A stretch of DNA of 64,000 bases from Thermogemmatispora onikobensis (GCF_001748285.1 NZ_BDGT01000003.1:62001-126000); one strand, 5' to 3'. Positions 1 to 8,159 are shown, numbered from the stretch's first letter. Program-made: numbers and translations. Notes: generated from the letters alone by a model not told the origin.

Positions 1-252
1 GCACATCTGTCAAGTCTTGACTCTCTATGCCCTCTTCTGCCCGCATATGACCCCGGCTGCCAGGCACTTGACGCCCCGCTCTCTGGCTGGCATCCTTTTT
101 CTGCGTGGAGCAGGGAGATGGTCCAGGCGACAATCGCCAGCGGCGGCCTCTCCGGGACCGCGTCGCCAGGCTGCGGCTTCGCTCCGTGATCCGCAAGTCT
201 GGTCATGACTGCTCGTGCTTGCTCCAGTCTGGTTAGCAAGGAAGGGTTCTTG

Positions 253-1515
253 ATGCACTTTTTCTCATTTGAAACACGACGCAGTGCACCCTGGCGTATT
301 TTTGCAGCCTGTCTGACGCTGCTGATTCTGACAGTGCAATACACGAATTATAGCCCGCTGATCCCCGAGCTGCGAGCCACGCTACAGATCAGCGCCGGTG
401 AGGTCGGCCTCTTCTCAACCCTCCTCTTCCTGGGTCTTTCCCTGGCCTATTTGCCTGCAGGCGTGCTGATCGATCGCTACGGCGCTCGTCCGGTGCTGCT
501 GGCCTCGACGCTGCTGGCCACCGGCGGGGCTTTGTTGTTTCCCTTGATTCCACACTTCGGCTGGTTGTTGGCGATGCGGCTCGTGACGGGGTTGGGAATC
601 GGTGGGGCTTTCGTGGCGGGCGCCAGCGTGGCGGCAGGCACTGGTCGCCTGGCGGCCCTGGGCCAGGGTCTCTACGGCGGCTCAACTCAGGTCGGGGCGG
701 GCCTGGGCCTGCTCCTGAGTCCTTATCTTGCACGGCTGTTCGGCTGGCGCGGTGCTTTCTTTTGCTGGGGCTTGCCGGGCCTGCTCGGCGCGGTGATCTG
801 GCTGCTGGTGGACGTTGAGGAGCAGCGCCCGCTGCGCCAGGGAGGACTCAGAGACGGGCTACGTTCGAGAGCGGTTTGGAGTCTGGGACTGGCCCACATG
901 GGGACCTTCGGTTTGGGGAACGCCATCGCTACCTGGCTCGCACTCTACCTGGTGCAGTTGGATCACCTGCCGCTGACGCTCGCAGCGACCTGTGGCTCGC
1001 TGGCCTTGCTGAGCGGCATGCTCTTCCGTCCGTTAGGGGGCCTGGTCCTTGGGCGGCACTGGCTGGGAAGTATCACCCTCCTGCGTCTGATGGCCTTGCT
1101 CTGCTCGGGAGGTGTCATCTGCCTGGCACTGCCCTGGCATAGCACCCTGCTGAGCGGAATCGGCATCACTTTGACAGCGATTGGCTCTAGCGCTCCCTAC
1201 GCGGCCATCTTCAATGAGGCCGCTTCGCTGCGCAGCGTTGGCAAAGGCGTGGCCCAAAGCCTGGTGAGCGTGATCTCTTCGCCTACGCTGATCATGGGTC
1301 CACCCCTGATCGGTTTCTTGCTCGACCAGACGGCCAGTTACAGCGACGCTTTCGGGACAATGCTCCTCTTTAGCGCCGTGGCCATTGTTGCCGCACTGGT
1401 CGCTGGACCAGCTACCGCCCGCGAGCAGTGGAGCGCCTCCTATCCTGCGATTGACCCTATTCAAGGCGCAGCGACTACCTCGGATGACCCTTTGCCCTCC
1501 ACTCGCAGCGAATGA
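253..1515 (+). CDS. MFS transporter, unknown substrate
   Basis: A 420-residue integral membrane protein of the major facilitator superfamily, expected to move a small solute across the cytoplasmic membrane. About twelve hydrophobic segments are visible. The loop after the second segment carries the family's motif A core D-R-Y-G-A-R-P at residues 74-80, and a long Gly/Ala-rich helix follows (GLGIGGAFVAGAS). The start at 253 is chosen because GGAAGGG lies six bases upstream; an in-frame ATG at 205 has no such site. The C-terminal 30 residues are polar and probably cytoplasmic. It is transcribed alone and is followed by the tRNA-Glu units. The general fold resembles nitrate/cyanate-type carriers, but no residue fixes the substrate. 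Confidence 0.85.
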   Translation: MHFFSFETRRSAPWRIFAACLTLLILTVQYTNYSPLIPELRATLQISAGEVGLFSTLLFLGLSLAYLPAGVLIDRYGARPVLLASTLLATGGALLFPLIPHFGWLLAMRLVTGLGIGGAFVAGASVAAGTGRLAALGQGLYGGSTQVGAGLGLLLSPYLARLFGWRGAFFCWGLPGLLGAVIWLLVDVEEQRPLRQGGLRDGLRSRAVWSLGLAHMGTFGLGNAIATWLALYLVQLDHLPLTLAATCGSLALLSGMLFRPLGGLVLGRHWLGSITLLRLMALLCSGGVICLALPWHSTLLSGIGITLTAIGSSAPYAAIFNEAASLRSVGKGVAQSLVSVISSPTLIMGPPLIGFLLDQTASYSDAFGTMLLFSAVAIVAALVAGPATAREQWSASYPAIDPIQGAATTSDDPLPSTRSE

Positions 1516-1590
1516 CTGGCAGCAAACCTGCAGCCAGCTGGCCTCGATTTTAGCCAGCACGCGCGATGGTGGTCCCTGTGAGAAAAGTAC

Positions 1591-1619
1591 TTGACAAATG
1601 GCAAAGGGTAGGATATGAT
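1591..1619 (+). promoter_or_regulatory. Sigma-70-type promoter of first tRNA-Glu
   Basis: TTGACA at 1591-1596 and TATGAT at 1614-1619 are separated by exactly 17 bases. The tRNA begins 30 bases downstream of the -10 box. This is a near-consensus housekeeping promoter. Confidence 0.85.
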
Positions 1620-1649
1620 ACTTGCCGTCAGCAAGTGAGTCGCTCATGT

Positions 1650-1723
1650 GGCGCATTCGTCTAGCGGTCTAGGACACCGCCCTCTCAAGGCGGAGATCAC
1701 GGGTTCAAATCCCGTATGCGCTA
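1650..1723 (+). tRNA. tRNA-Glu (anticodon CTC), copy 1
   Basis: The sequence folds into a standard cloverleaf. The acceptor arm is GGCGCAT with ATGCGCT (a G-T first pair), then T8, C9 and a D arm GTCTAG. The anticodon stem CCGCC/GGCGG closes the loop CTCTCAA, whose bases 34-36 are CTC, reading GAG codons (Glu). The T arm is CGGG-TTCAAAT-CCCG. The discriminator base is A and CCA is not encoded. It has its own promoter and terminator and is identical to the second copy at 2017. Confidence 0.95.
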
Positions 1724-1732
1724 CCCCTTCCT

Positions 1733-1760
1733 GCCCGAGGCGTGCGCCTCGGGCCTTTTA
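1733..1760 (+). terminator. Rho-independent terminator of tRNA-Glu copy 1
   Basis: A perfect 9-bp stem GCCCGAGGC / GCCTCGGGC with loop GTGC is followed by CTTTTA. It starts ten bases after the tRNA. Confidence 0.85.
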
Positions 1761-1937
1761 CTGTTGCGTGCTCCTTTCTCCTTCTCTACCGCACCACCGT
1801 CTTAGCAATCAAGCCATACGCTCGTCTGTATCCATCCCCCTCCCCTCCGATCCGCTGCTTTCGCAGGAGAGTACTCCAGGGCTTCGGCCCAGGCGGCCTT
1901 CAACCACCTCACTGCCGGGCTTTTTCACCGGAAACCC

Positions 1938-1966
1938 TTGACAGATGGCCACGAATAAGGTATGAT
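1938..1966 (+). promoter_or_regulatory. Sigma-70-type promoter of second tRNA-Glu
   Basis: TTGACA at 1938-1943 and TATGAT at 1961-1966 have a 17-base spacer, as for copy 1. The leader between promoter and tRNA carries a perfect hairpin CAGCAGGT-GAGC-ACCTGCTG (1976-1995) that copy 1 lacks. Both leaders share a GTGA-TCGCTCA stretch directly before the tRNA. Confidence 0.85.
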
Positions 1967-2016
1967 AACCGCTGCCAGCAGGTGAGCACCTGCTGACGCA
2001 AGTGAATCGCTCACGT

Positions 2017-2090
2017 GGCGCATTCGTCTAGCGGTCTAGGACACCGCCCTCTCAAGGCGGAGATCACGGGTTCAAATCCCGTATGCGCTA
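2017..2090 (+). tRNA. tRNA-Glu (anticodon CTC), copy 2
   Basis: This is base-for-base the same cloverleaf as the copy at 1650, including the non-encoded CCA and the G-T first acceptor pair. The flanking promoter, leader end and terminator stem are also conserved, but the roughly 180 bases between the two units are not. This looks like an old duplication of a whole transcription unit with the functional parts kept. Confidence 0.95.
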
Positions 2091-2098
2091 CCCTTCCT

Positions 2099-2137
2099 GC
2101 CCGAGGCTCACTGGTCGGCTACGCCTCGGGCCTTTTA
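2099..2137 (+). terminator. Rho-independent terminator of tRNA-Glu copy 2
   Basis: The same 9-bp stem GCCCGAGGC / GCCTCGGGC as after copy 1, here with a 15-base loop, followed by CTTTTACTTTT. Confidence 0.8.
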
Positions 2138-2385
2138 CTTTTGCTTGCGCGGCAGCTCCAGCGCACGACCTTACGCAAGGAGAGGTCCTTTTCTCTTCTC
2201 GCCACCGCTGGCTTTTGCTATAGTTATTAACAGGGCACCGCACCCGTTCATGCAGCGGGCACTGCACTACCTACCTGGCCAGTGACGCTGGCTCCCGGAT
2301 CAGCTGGCCCGTGCCAGGCTGATGACAGCAGGATCTCGCTCGCCTGCCCCTTGCTATCTCTCCATGACGAAAGGGATGTCTTTCT

Positions 2386-2781
2386 ATGTATAAAAAGGTT
2401 GTTACGGGTCTGGTACTTCTGGGACTCCTCACACTGGTTCTGGCAGCCTGCGGTATTCGCGATACCGCCGCGGGTGCTGCAAACACTGGTCCGACGGTGA
2501 AGATGAGTTCAACAGCGTTCGAGGTAACGCAGATCACCATCAAGAAGGGCCAGGCGCTTACTCTGGTGGACGATGTGGCCGTTCCTCATGTGATTAAAAA
2601 CGGTGTCTGGAAAGGCTCTAACCCCGCAGTGGAGAAGGAGGGTGGCGCCCCCACAGTGGATCTGAACTTCAATGGAGTTCAGGGCGAAAGCGCCAGTACT
2701 CCGCCTTTCACCACCGCTGGCACCTATCATCTGCTCTGTACCATCCATCCCAATATGCAGCTTACTGTGATCGTCCAGTAG
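2386..2781 (+). CDS. Cupredoxin-like (blue copper) lipoprotein
   Basis: A 131-residue exported lipoprotein with a plastocyanin-like copper domain, probably an electron carrier or copper-binding protein anchored outside the membrane. A signal peptide with positive start and hydrophobic core ends in the lipobox L19-A-A-C22, where lipidation is expected. The mature part shows the type-1 copper ligand set: His68 (in VPHVIKNG) and the C-terminal loop C118-T-I-H121-P-N-M124. The domain is short, as in single-domain plastocyanins. The gene is monocistronic, downstream of the tRNA-Glu units, and no respiratory gene adjoins it, so its redox partner cannot be named from context. The other copper protein in the window, the multicopper oxidase at 43.6-45.7 kb, is far away. 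Confidence 0.88.
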   Translation: MYKKVVTGLVLLGLLTLVLAACGIRDTAAGAANTGPTVKMSSTAFEVTQITIKKGQALTLVDDVAVPHVIKNGVWKGSNPAVEKEGGAPTVDLNFNGVQGESASTPPFTTAGTYHLLCTIHPNMQLTVIVQ

Positions 2782-3232
2782 CAGGACCAGCGAGGCCGTT
2801 CCCAGACTAGCCAGAAACCGCACGGTTTGTGCATGAGCAGGAGGCCGCTGAAGGCGCCCCTTTGATGTGGAACAGCGGCCCACCGCATAGAAGCGAGAGG
2901 GCCGGGTCGCCGGAGATCGCTCTTTCCTGCCACTGAGGACAGGAAGCCCTCTGGTCCGCCGGCCCTCGCATTGAGGTCTTCTTCCCCCCAGGTCTCCCTT
3001 GCCATCGGATGCCGTTGCTTCCTCCCCCGAGCTATCTCCCCAGGCGAGCAGCAGCCGCTACTGCGGGTCCTACTTACCCGCTAGTACTTTTTGTCACAAG
3101 CAGCCGCTGATCTGTGGCTGGACAGGGCCAGTATGCTATACTCAAGTCAGCCTAAGCAGCGGCCCCTCCTCCGGCAGCCTGAAATGCTGGCTGAATAGAA
3201 AGCAGTTGCTGCTATCTTGTAGATGATGACTG
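2782..3232 (+). other. Intergenic region with weak promoter-like sequence
   Basis: No convincing gene. A TATACT at 3137-3142, about 90 bases before the next start, could be a -10 box, but no good -35 box sits at the right distance. Confidence 0.4.
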
Positions 3233-3919
3233 ATGAAGAGGACACCTTTTCCTTCTTCCATTTATAAAAGTGTATTGAAGTTTAGCTCTCTGGGTCTGTT
3301 TTTAGCTTTTTGCGCAGTAATTGCAGCCTGCGGCAATAATAGCTCGCAAGCGAACCTGGAGAGTCCGAGCGCAACGGCTACCATTGTCTTTGGCACGAAC
3401 GATTCTCCCACACCGTCCCTGCCAGACTATCTCTGTGGCGCGTGGGCAACCGATACAACACCGCGTCTCAGCCAGACTAAGATGATCATGGTTTATGCGA
3501 AGTTTGTGCACACCGTCGATGGGAACCCTGTGGGAGTGGGAGATGCAACTGCGACAGCCACAGTGCGCTGGTGGGATGGCAGCAAGACGACGCAAACAGC
3601 GCAAACAACCAGCGACGGCCTGGCCGTATTTTCAGTCCCACCCCGAGCGGACTCGATCGGTAAGCTGACGCTGGTGAATGTGACCTTCAGTAAAGCAGGG
3701 ACGCCAGGCTGCACTGTGCCTCAGCCCGCCTATTTCACAATTAGTGAGGGCGCGGCACCCACAGTGACCAGGACGGCTAGCCCGCAGGCAACCGGCAGCC
3801 CGACGCAGGGGACGCCAACGGCTACGGCTACTGCCTCTCCCTCGCCGTCCCCAAGCGTGACGGTCACCGTGACACCTCCTCCTGGCTCACCCCGGGGAAC
3901 GGTCACACCTCGTCCGTGA
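3233..3919 (+). CDS. Lipoprotein with low-complexity Thr/Pro/Ser tail
   Basis: A 228-residue predicted lipoprotein of unknown role. The N-terminus has a signal peptide ending in the lipobox V-I-A-A-C33. The middle (about residues 75-165) is rich in beta-strand-like segments (for example TATATVRWWDGSKTTQ and GLAVFSVP) and resembles the Ig-like or carboxypeptidase-regulatory-like folds of surface proteins, but no motif settles the family. The last 55 residues are almost only Thr, Pro, Ser, Ala and Gly (repeats such as TATATASPSPSPSVTVTVTPPP), typical of a flexible, possibly glycosylated spacer. Having the spacer at the C-terminus and the lipid anchor at the N-terminus is unusual. Transcription probably ends at the strong terminator just downstream. 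Confidence 0.75.
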   Translation: MKRTPFPSSIYKSVLKFSSLGLFLAFCAVIAACGNNSSQANLESPSATATIVFGTNDSPTPSLPDYLCGAWATDTTPRLSQTKMIMVYAKFVHTVDGNPVGVGDATATATVRWWDGSKTTQTAQTTSDGLAVFSVPPRADSIGKLTLVNVTFSKAGTPGCTVPQPAYFTISEGAAPTVTRTASPQATGSPTQGTPTATATASPSPSPSVTVTVTPPPGSPRGTVTPRP

Positions 3920-3960
3920 GATCTTTCTCTGGCTCGCTTGCCAGGTAGCGAGTTGAGGAG

Positions 3961-4031
3961 CGACCCGGCCCAGCGCTCGAAGGCACGCAGGCATAAGATG
4001 CCAGGAGCGTCTGAGGCCGGGCCGCTTTTTT
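3961..4031 (+). terminator. Terminator of the Thr/Pro-tailed lipoprotein gene
   Basis: CGACCCGGCC (3961-3970) pairs with GGCCGGGCCG (4015-4024), with one mismatch. An inner hairpin GGCAT-AAG-ATGCC lies between the arms. The outer stem is followed directly by C and six T residues. Confidence 0.7.
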
Positions 4032-4199
4032 GCCTGCACTTCTCTTCTCTCAGGAGCGTTTCCCGCCACTGTCCCGGACGACACAAGGCTAGATCCCTTG
4101 AAACCTCTCTTAATTCGAGGCATAATTGCTGTAGAGAGAACTGTACCGGCGTGATATGCTTCTACCTCGCTGCTCCTTCAAGCAGGTTAAGAAGCGTGC

Positions 4200-4217
4200 T
4201 ATACTATCATGTGATAG
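4200..4217 (+). promoter_or_regulatory. Possible -10 box overlapping a small palindrome
   Basis: TATACT (4200-4205) is fused to the palindrome CTATCA-TG-TGATAG (4204-4217). It lies about 75 bases before the coiled-coil protein gene. The arrangement would suit a repressor covering the -10 region, but the -35 box is poor (TTCAAG). Confidence 0.35.
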
Positions 4218-4292
4218 ATAGTGTTTGCTGATATCTCTCCATTGTTCAAGACGAAGGCTGTTTCAGGCGTATTTAGATATAGGAAAAGTACC

Positions 4293-5267
4293 ATGACACG
4301 CTCTTCAGAGGAGAGACCACCCGAGCGACGTATTCCAACCCCCGACGAGAGTCAGCACTCAGCCAACGAGTATGAGGCCGCCTCCGCCAGCACGCTCAAG
4401 TCGTGGTCAAGCGGTCAGAACCGCGAGATCGGCCTGGCCCAGGCCCGTAACCTTCAACGCCAGCTTGTCATACTGCGCGAGGAGAATAAGCGCCTGCGCG
4501 GTGAGCTGGCCGAGCAGCGCGCCGAGCTGGAACGCCTGGTCACCGCTTATAACGCCCAACAGGCCAGCTTCGATGAGGAACTGGCCGCCCTGAAAGAGGG
4601 ACACCAGCAACAGATCGAACAGTATCAAGCCCACCTCCGCGATATGTTGGCTGAGAATCGCCAACTCCAGGCGGAGAAGCAACGCATTCAAGAGCAGTAT
4701 AAAGATCTTCAGAGGAGTTTTCAGCAGTCAGTCGAGGAAGAAGCCCACAAAATGATTGCTGAGGCGGCCAATACGATCATCATGCGCCCTGAGCATGTTC
4801 CTTCCCTGCTTCAGGATGTTAAAAAGACAATTGAGTTGCAGATACGCCAGGAAGAAGATAAACAGGCCGCCGCCACCCTCTATCTGATCCGCAATGCCCA
4901 GCTCCGGGCCCGCGAGCTTGAAGAGGAGCTGGCCCGCGAACGCCAGCAAATCGCCAGCGAGCGCCAGCAGCTTTTGCAGATGCAGCAGAGTATTCGCGAG
5001 CAGGCCGAGCTCCGCTACAAGACCCTGACCTCCCACCTTGGCGGACGCTGGTCGTTGGCTGTGACCCTCTCGGTTCTCTTGCTCATCGTACCTCTTCCAG
5101 TGCTTCAGTCGCTCTTCTACTTCGTCTTACACTTCTCAACAGCTGTTTCCTTCTACGTCCCAATTCTGATCTGCCTGGGACTGGTCGCCATCTTCGCCCG
5201 CCTCCGCGTCGCAATGGCAACATACTACGCCAGCGCTCCTAGAAAATCTTCTACTTCTAAAACTTGA
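4293..5267 (+). CDS. Long coiled-coil protein with two C-terminal membrane segments
   Basis: A 324-residue protein with no recognised enzyme domain. Residues about 50-150 and 185-240 are rich in Glu, Gln, Arg and Leu with heptad-like spacing (for example LREENKRLRGELAEQRAEL), indicating a long coiled coil. A less charged linker at about 160-180 interrupts it. Two hydrophobic stretches near residues 253-275 and 284-303 would form a membrane hairpin, leaving both ends in the cytoplasm. This is a tail-anchored cytoplasmic stalk, as in scaffold, septation or membrane-organising proteins. The start at 4293 is preceded by AGGAAAAG; the upstream in-frame ATG at 4221 has no good ribosome site. The function is unknown. 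Confidence 0.7.
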   Translation: MTRSSEERPPERRIPTPDESQHSANEYEAASASTLKSWSSGQNREIGLAQARNLQRQLVILREENKRLRGELAEQRAELERLVTAYNAQQASFDEELAALKEGHQQQIEQYQAHLRDMLAENRQLQAEKQRIQEQYKDLQRSFQQSVEEEAHKMIAEAANTIIMRPEHVPSLLQDVKKTIELQIRQEEDKQAAATLYLIRNAQLRARELEEELARERQQIASERQQLLQMQQSIREQAELRYKTLTSHLGGRWSLAVTLSVLLLIVPLPVLQSLFYFVLHFSTAVSFYVPILICLGLVAIFARLRVAMATYYASAPRKSSTSKT

Positions 5268-5329
5268 TATACTGCAAGCATAGGAGATGTGGCTCATAGC
5301 AACTCCCTTCTTGCCCTTCTCTCCCCTAT

Positions 5330-5350
5330 TTTTCTTGTATAACAAGAAAA
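5330..5350. repeat. Perfect AT-rich palindrome
   Basis: TTTTCTTGT (5330-5338) and ACAAGAAAA (5342-5350) are perfect inverted arms around three bases. It lies 63 bases after the coiled-coil gene and about 120 bases before the next start. It could be an operator or a weak bidirectional terminator; the low GC of the stem favours a protein-binding site. Confidence 0.5.
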
Positions 5351-5472
5351 CCTGAATTACTCTAGACAAATCTTTGTCTTTCATGTACCCTATTCAGAGG
5401 GAGAGTAACAACTCCCTAGTCTACGGTCGCTGCCCCCGTTCGTGGCAAGGAAGGAACGGAAAGGGGAAGGTT

Positions 5473-5922
5473 ATGTCGAATCAGTTGCAACTGGAACAGG
5501 CCACTGAACAGGACGAGATCATCAATGAGGTCTGCGACTTAGCCAGCAAGCTGGCCAGTGTCTTCCATGAGCCTCCCTGCTACTGGACCGCCGCCATGCT
5601 CCGCAAGTGCTATCAGCAATCATACCTGGCTTTCTCCGAGGCGCTACGCTCGCCCAGGGAGCAGCGTCGGCACTGGTGGGTCATTCACTATGCAGACATG
5701 GCGCTCTATGCGCTCTGTTGCCGCGCTGAAGGAAGCTTTGAGGAACTGGAGGACTTTCAGGATGTCACCCAGGCCCTCAATCGCACCTATGGGTATCGCA
5801 TCACCCTCCGGCAGGCCGCGAATGCCGCTATTGCTCGCCATTCGCTCTACCTGCGCGGCTCCCTGCCCTCGCGCGAAGAGACTCGGCGCGCCGTGTTGGA
5901 GGCTCTTCACATTGAAGCCTGA
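5473..5922 (+). CDS. Hypothetical protein, all-helical
   Basis: A 149-residue protein not recognised as a known family. It appears soluble and largely helical, has clustered aromatic and Cys residues (EPPCYWTAAMLRKCYQQSY, HYADMALYALCC), and has no signal peptide or membrane segment. The start at 5473 is supported by AAGGGGAAGG just upstream; the longer frame from 5374 has no ribosome site. It sits alone between the coiled-coil protein gene and zwf with large spacers on both sides. Codon use matches its neighbours, so it is probably a real gene. Confidence 0.6.
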   Translation: MSNQLQLEQATEQDEIINEVCDLASKLASVFHEPPCYWTAAMLRKCYQQSYLAFSEALRSPREQRRHWWVIHYADMALYALCCRAEGSFEELEDFQDVTQALNRTYGYRITLRQAANAAIARHSLYLRGSLPSREETRRAVLEALHIEA

Positions 5923-6454
5923 CGCCTGTCCCTGGCCCGGCTTCTTCTCTCCCTCTCGTGGTCCAGTCCAAGCATGCCGTCAGCTCACTTGGTGTCTGGC
6001 TTTCGCCTGCGCCGCGCCGCACCGCTTTTCCTCGCCGCTCGGCAGACACAGGCGAGAGCTGACGGCACCCCGGTCGTAACCTAGGCCAAGACGCTGAAGC
6101 TTCGCCGCCTTTCTGTGAGTGTATTACTTGGGGCCAGGCCAGGGCGGGACTGCGAGCCTTGCTTACACAGCCTGCTCGTTTCTTTTCCGCCATCGCCTGG
6201 TCCTCCTACTTACTGATCTCTGCCGTCGATCGTTCCGTTGGGCACGCGCCTGATAGCCTGCCCGTCTTCGCCGGCAGAGCGCTGATTGAGATGTTTCTGG
6301 CCAGATAGCAAGATAGCAGCTGGCCAGCCTCTCTGCTACAATGAGGGTAGGGAACACAGAAGACCGCTGGCCGGCCCTTTTCCTTATCCGCAACGTGCCC
6401 CTGATCTGATTTAAAAAGACCGGTCCAGACGCCAAGGAAGCAGGAGAGACCTCG
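5923..6454. other. Intergenic region before zwf with a long inverted repeat
   Basis: About 530 bases without a supported gene. It contains the inverted repeat at 5976-6066, listed separately. A TACAAT at 6337-6342 might be the -10 box for zwf, but its -35 position reads TAGCAG and is weak. Confidence 0.5.
5976..6066. repeat. Long interrupted inverted repeat (possible structured RNA)
   Basis: GCCGTCAGCTC (5976-5986) and GAGCTGACGGC (6056-6066) are perfect 11-base inverted arms. Inside, GTGTCTG (5992-5998) pairs with CAGACAC (6043-6049). The whole can fold into a branched stem of about 91 bases. There is no T-run, so it is not a simple terminator, and it starts 53 bases after the preceding stop codon. 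Confidence 0.55.
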
Positions 6455-8032
6455 ATGGCAAATGGTACACAGGTAGAACCCTCCCTTCAGCCTCACGTTA
6501 TCTGGCAGGATGGTATTCATCCTGAGCCTTGCATTGTGGTCATTTTTGGAGCTACAGGCGATCTGACCCGACGCAAGTTACTCCCAACCCTGGCCCACCT
6601 GATGCATGCCCACCCGCAGCCAGAGGGCTTTATGGTGGTCGCTTTCGCCCGTCGCCCTTTCACACAGGAGCAGTGGCGCCAGTTTGTTGTACAGGCTCTC
6701 GCTGAGAATAGTCCACCCGAGTTGGGCCTGGATGAGGAGGCCAGACAGTCCTTCGCTCAACGCACTTTCTATTGCCAGGCGAGCTTGAACGAGTCTGCAG
6801 GTTATCAGAAACTTGCTCAGCTACTTGAACAGTTGGATCAGCAGTATCAGACCCGCGGCAATCGCATCTTCTATCTGGCTATCCCCCCCGATCTCTACGC
6901 CCCAGTGGTGCACCAGCTTGGCGAAAGCGGCCTCGTCCATCGCCCCCACGGCGGTCACCGCCCCAACCATCATGGACCCTGGAGCCGCGTGATCATCGAA
7001 AAGCCGTTTGGGCACGATCTCCCTTCTGCTCAGCGACTCAACCGCGAAATTGCCCGCATTTTGCACGAGGATCAGATATACCGGATCGACCACTATATGG
7101 GAAAGGAGACAGTGCAGAATATTCTGGCGATGCGCTTCTCAAATGGCGTCTTTGAGCCGCTCTGGAATCAGAAGTATATCGATCACGTGCAGATCCTGGT
7201 TGCAGAAGATATCGGTACCGGCGGGCGGGCCGAGTACTATGATAAGGCCGGAGCCATTCGTGATATGGTACAAAATCATATCTTCCAGGTGCTCTGCTTG
7301 ACGGCAATGGAGCCTCCCGTCGCCTTTGAGGCTGACGCCATTCGCGACGAAAAGGTGAAGCTGCTGCGCGCTATTCCTCCTCTGACGCCCGAGGAGGTGG
7401 CGCATCAGGTGGTGCGCGGCCAGTATACGCGCGGAACGATCAACGGTCAGGAGATCCCCGGCTACCGTGAGGAAGAAGGGATTCCTGCCGATTCGTCAAC
7501 CGAGACCTTTGTGGCGCTCAAGCTCTTTATCGAAAATTGGCGCTGGGCCGATGTACCTTTCTATATTCGTACGGGAAAACGCCTTCCGAAGCGCTGCACT
7601 GAGGTGACTATTCAGTTTAAGCGCGTGCCCCATCTGCTCTACAAGCCGAGCGAGGCCCGCGAGCTGGTTCCTAACCGCCTGACGGTACGCATCCAGCCCG
7701 AAGAGGGGATCACGTTGAAGTTTGGGGCCAAGGTGCCCGGCGCTGCTCAGCGACTTAAGTCGGTTGATATGACCTTCTCTTATGCGTCAGCTTTCCAGAT
7801 GGAGCCGCCCGATGCCTACGAGCGTCTGATCGCTGATTGTATGCTTGGGGATTCGACGCTGTTTATCCGCCGCGATGAGATTGAGACCGCCTGGCGCATC
7901 ATTGACTCTATTACGGCGGCCTGGCAGCAGATGCCGGCGGAGAGCGTGCGTCCCTATGCCGCCGGGACCTGGGGACCAGCCGAGGCGGATGAGCTGATCC
8001 AGCGCGATGGTCGCGAGTGGGATACCCCTTGA
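6455..8032 (+). CDS. zwf: Glucose-6-phosphate 1-dehydrogenase
   Basis: A 525-residue cytoplasmic enzyme that oxidises glucose 6-phosphate to 6-phosphogluconolactone, the first step of the oxidative pentose phosphate pathway and a source of NADPH. The nucleotide-binding loop G-A-T-G-D-L-T-R-R-K is near residues 31-40. The substrate-site signature R-I-D-H-Y-M-G-K-E-T is near residues 209-218, with the catalytic His in place. The length is slightly above the usual 490-510 because of an N-terminal extension of about 25 residues. The start has AGGAGAG upstream. The other genes of the pathway (pgl, gnd, tal) are not adjacent, so it is transcribed alone. A GC-rich hairpin follows 45 bases after the stop. 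Confidence 0.97.
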   Translation: MANGTQVEPSLQPHVIWQDGIHPEPCIVVIFGATGDLTRRKLLPTLAHLMHAHPQPEGFMVVAFARRPFTQEQWRQFVVQALAENSPPELGLDEEARQSFAQRTFYCQASLNESAGYQKLAQLLEQLDQQYQTRGNRIFYLAIPPDLYAPVVHQLGESGLVHRPHGGHRPNHHGPWSRVIIEKPFGHDLPSAQRLNREIARILHEDQIYRIDHYMGKETVQNILAMRFSNGVFEPLWNQKYIDHVQILVAEDIGTGGRAEYYDKAGAIRDMVQNHIFQVLCLTAMEPPVAFEADAIRDEKVKLLRAIPPLTPEEVAHQVVRGQYTRGTINGQEIPGYREEEGIPADSSTETFVALKLFIENWRWADVPFYIRTGKRLPKRCTEVTIQFKRVPHLLYKPSEARELVPNRLTVRIQPEEGITLKFGAKVPGAAQRLKSVDMTFSYASAFQMEPPDAYERLIADCMLGDSTLFIRRDEIETAWRIIDSITAAWQQMPAESVRPYAAGTWGPAEADELIQRDGREWDTP

Positions 8033-8076
8033 CGGCAGAGCGGCTATGCTGGCTGTTCCGCCCATAGGCTCAGTTC

Positions 8077-8103
8077 GGGGCCTGGTTCGCTCGACCAGGC
8101 CCC
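8077..8103 (+). terminator. Terminator-like hairpin after zwf
   Basis: GGGGCCTGGT / ACCAGGCCCC is a perfect 10-bp stem around TCGCTCG, 45 bases after the zwf stop. It is followed by pyrimidine-rich TCTCCTCTCC rather than a pure T-run. Confidence 0.6.
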
Positions 8104-8159
8104 TCTCCTCTCCCTGGTTCCAGGGAGGGCGCTAGCCTGGCCAGGGTCCTGCCGTCACC

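Noticed and set aside
1033-1656. A minus-strand frame over the MFS gene
   Set aside because: No ribosome site and no recognisable domain; the plus-strand transporter explains the region.
1648-1941. Open frames running through the tRNA-Glu units
   Set aside because: Their sequence is translated tRNA; identical peptides from both copies are explained by the duplicated tRNA.
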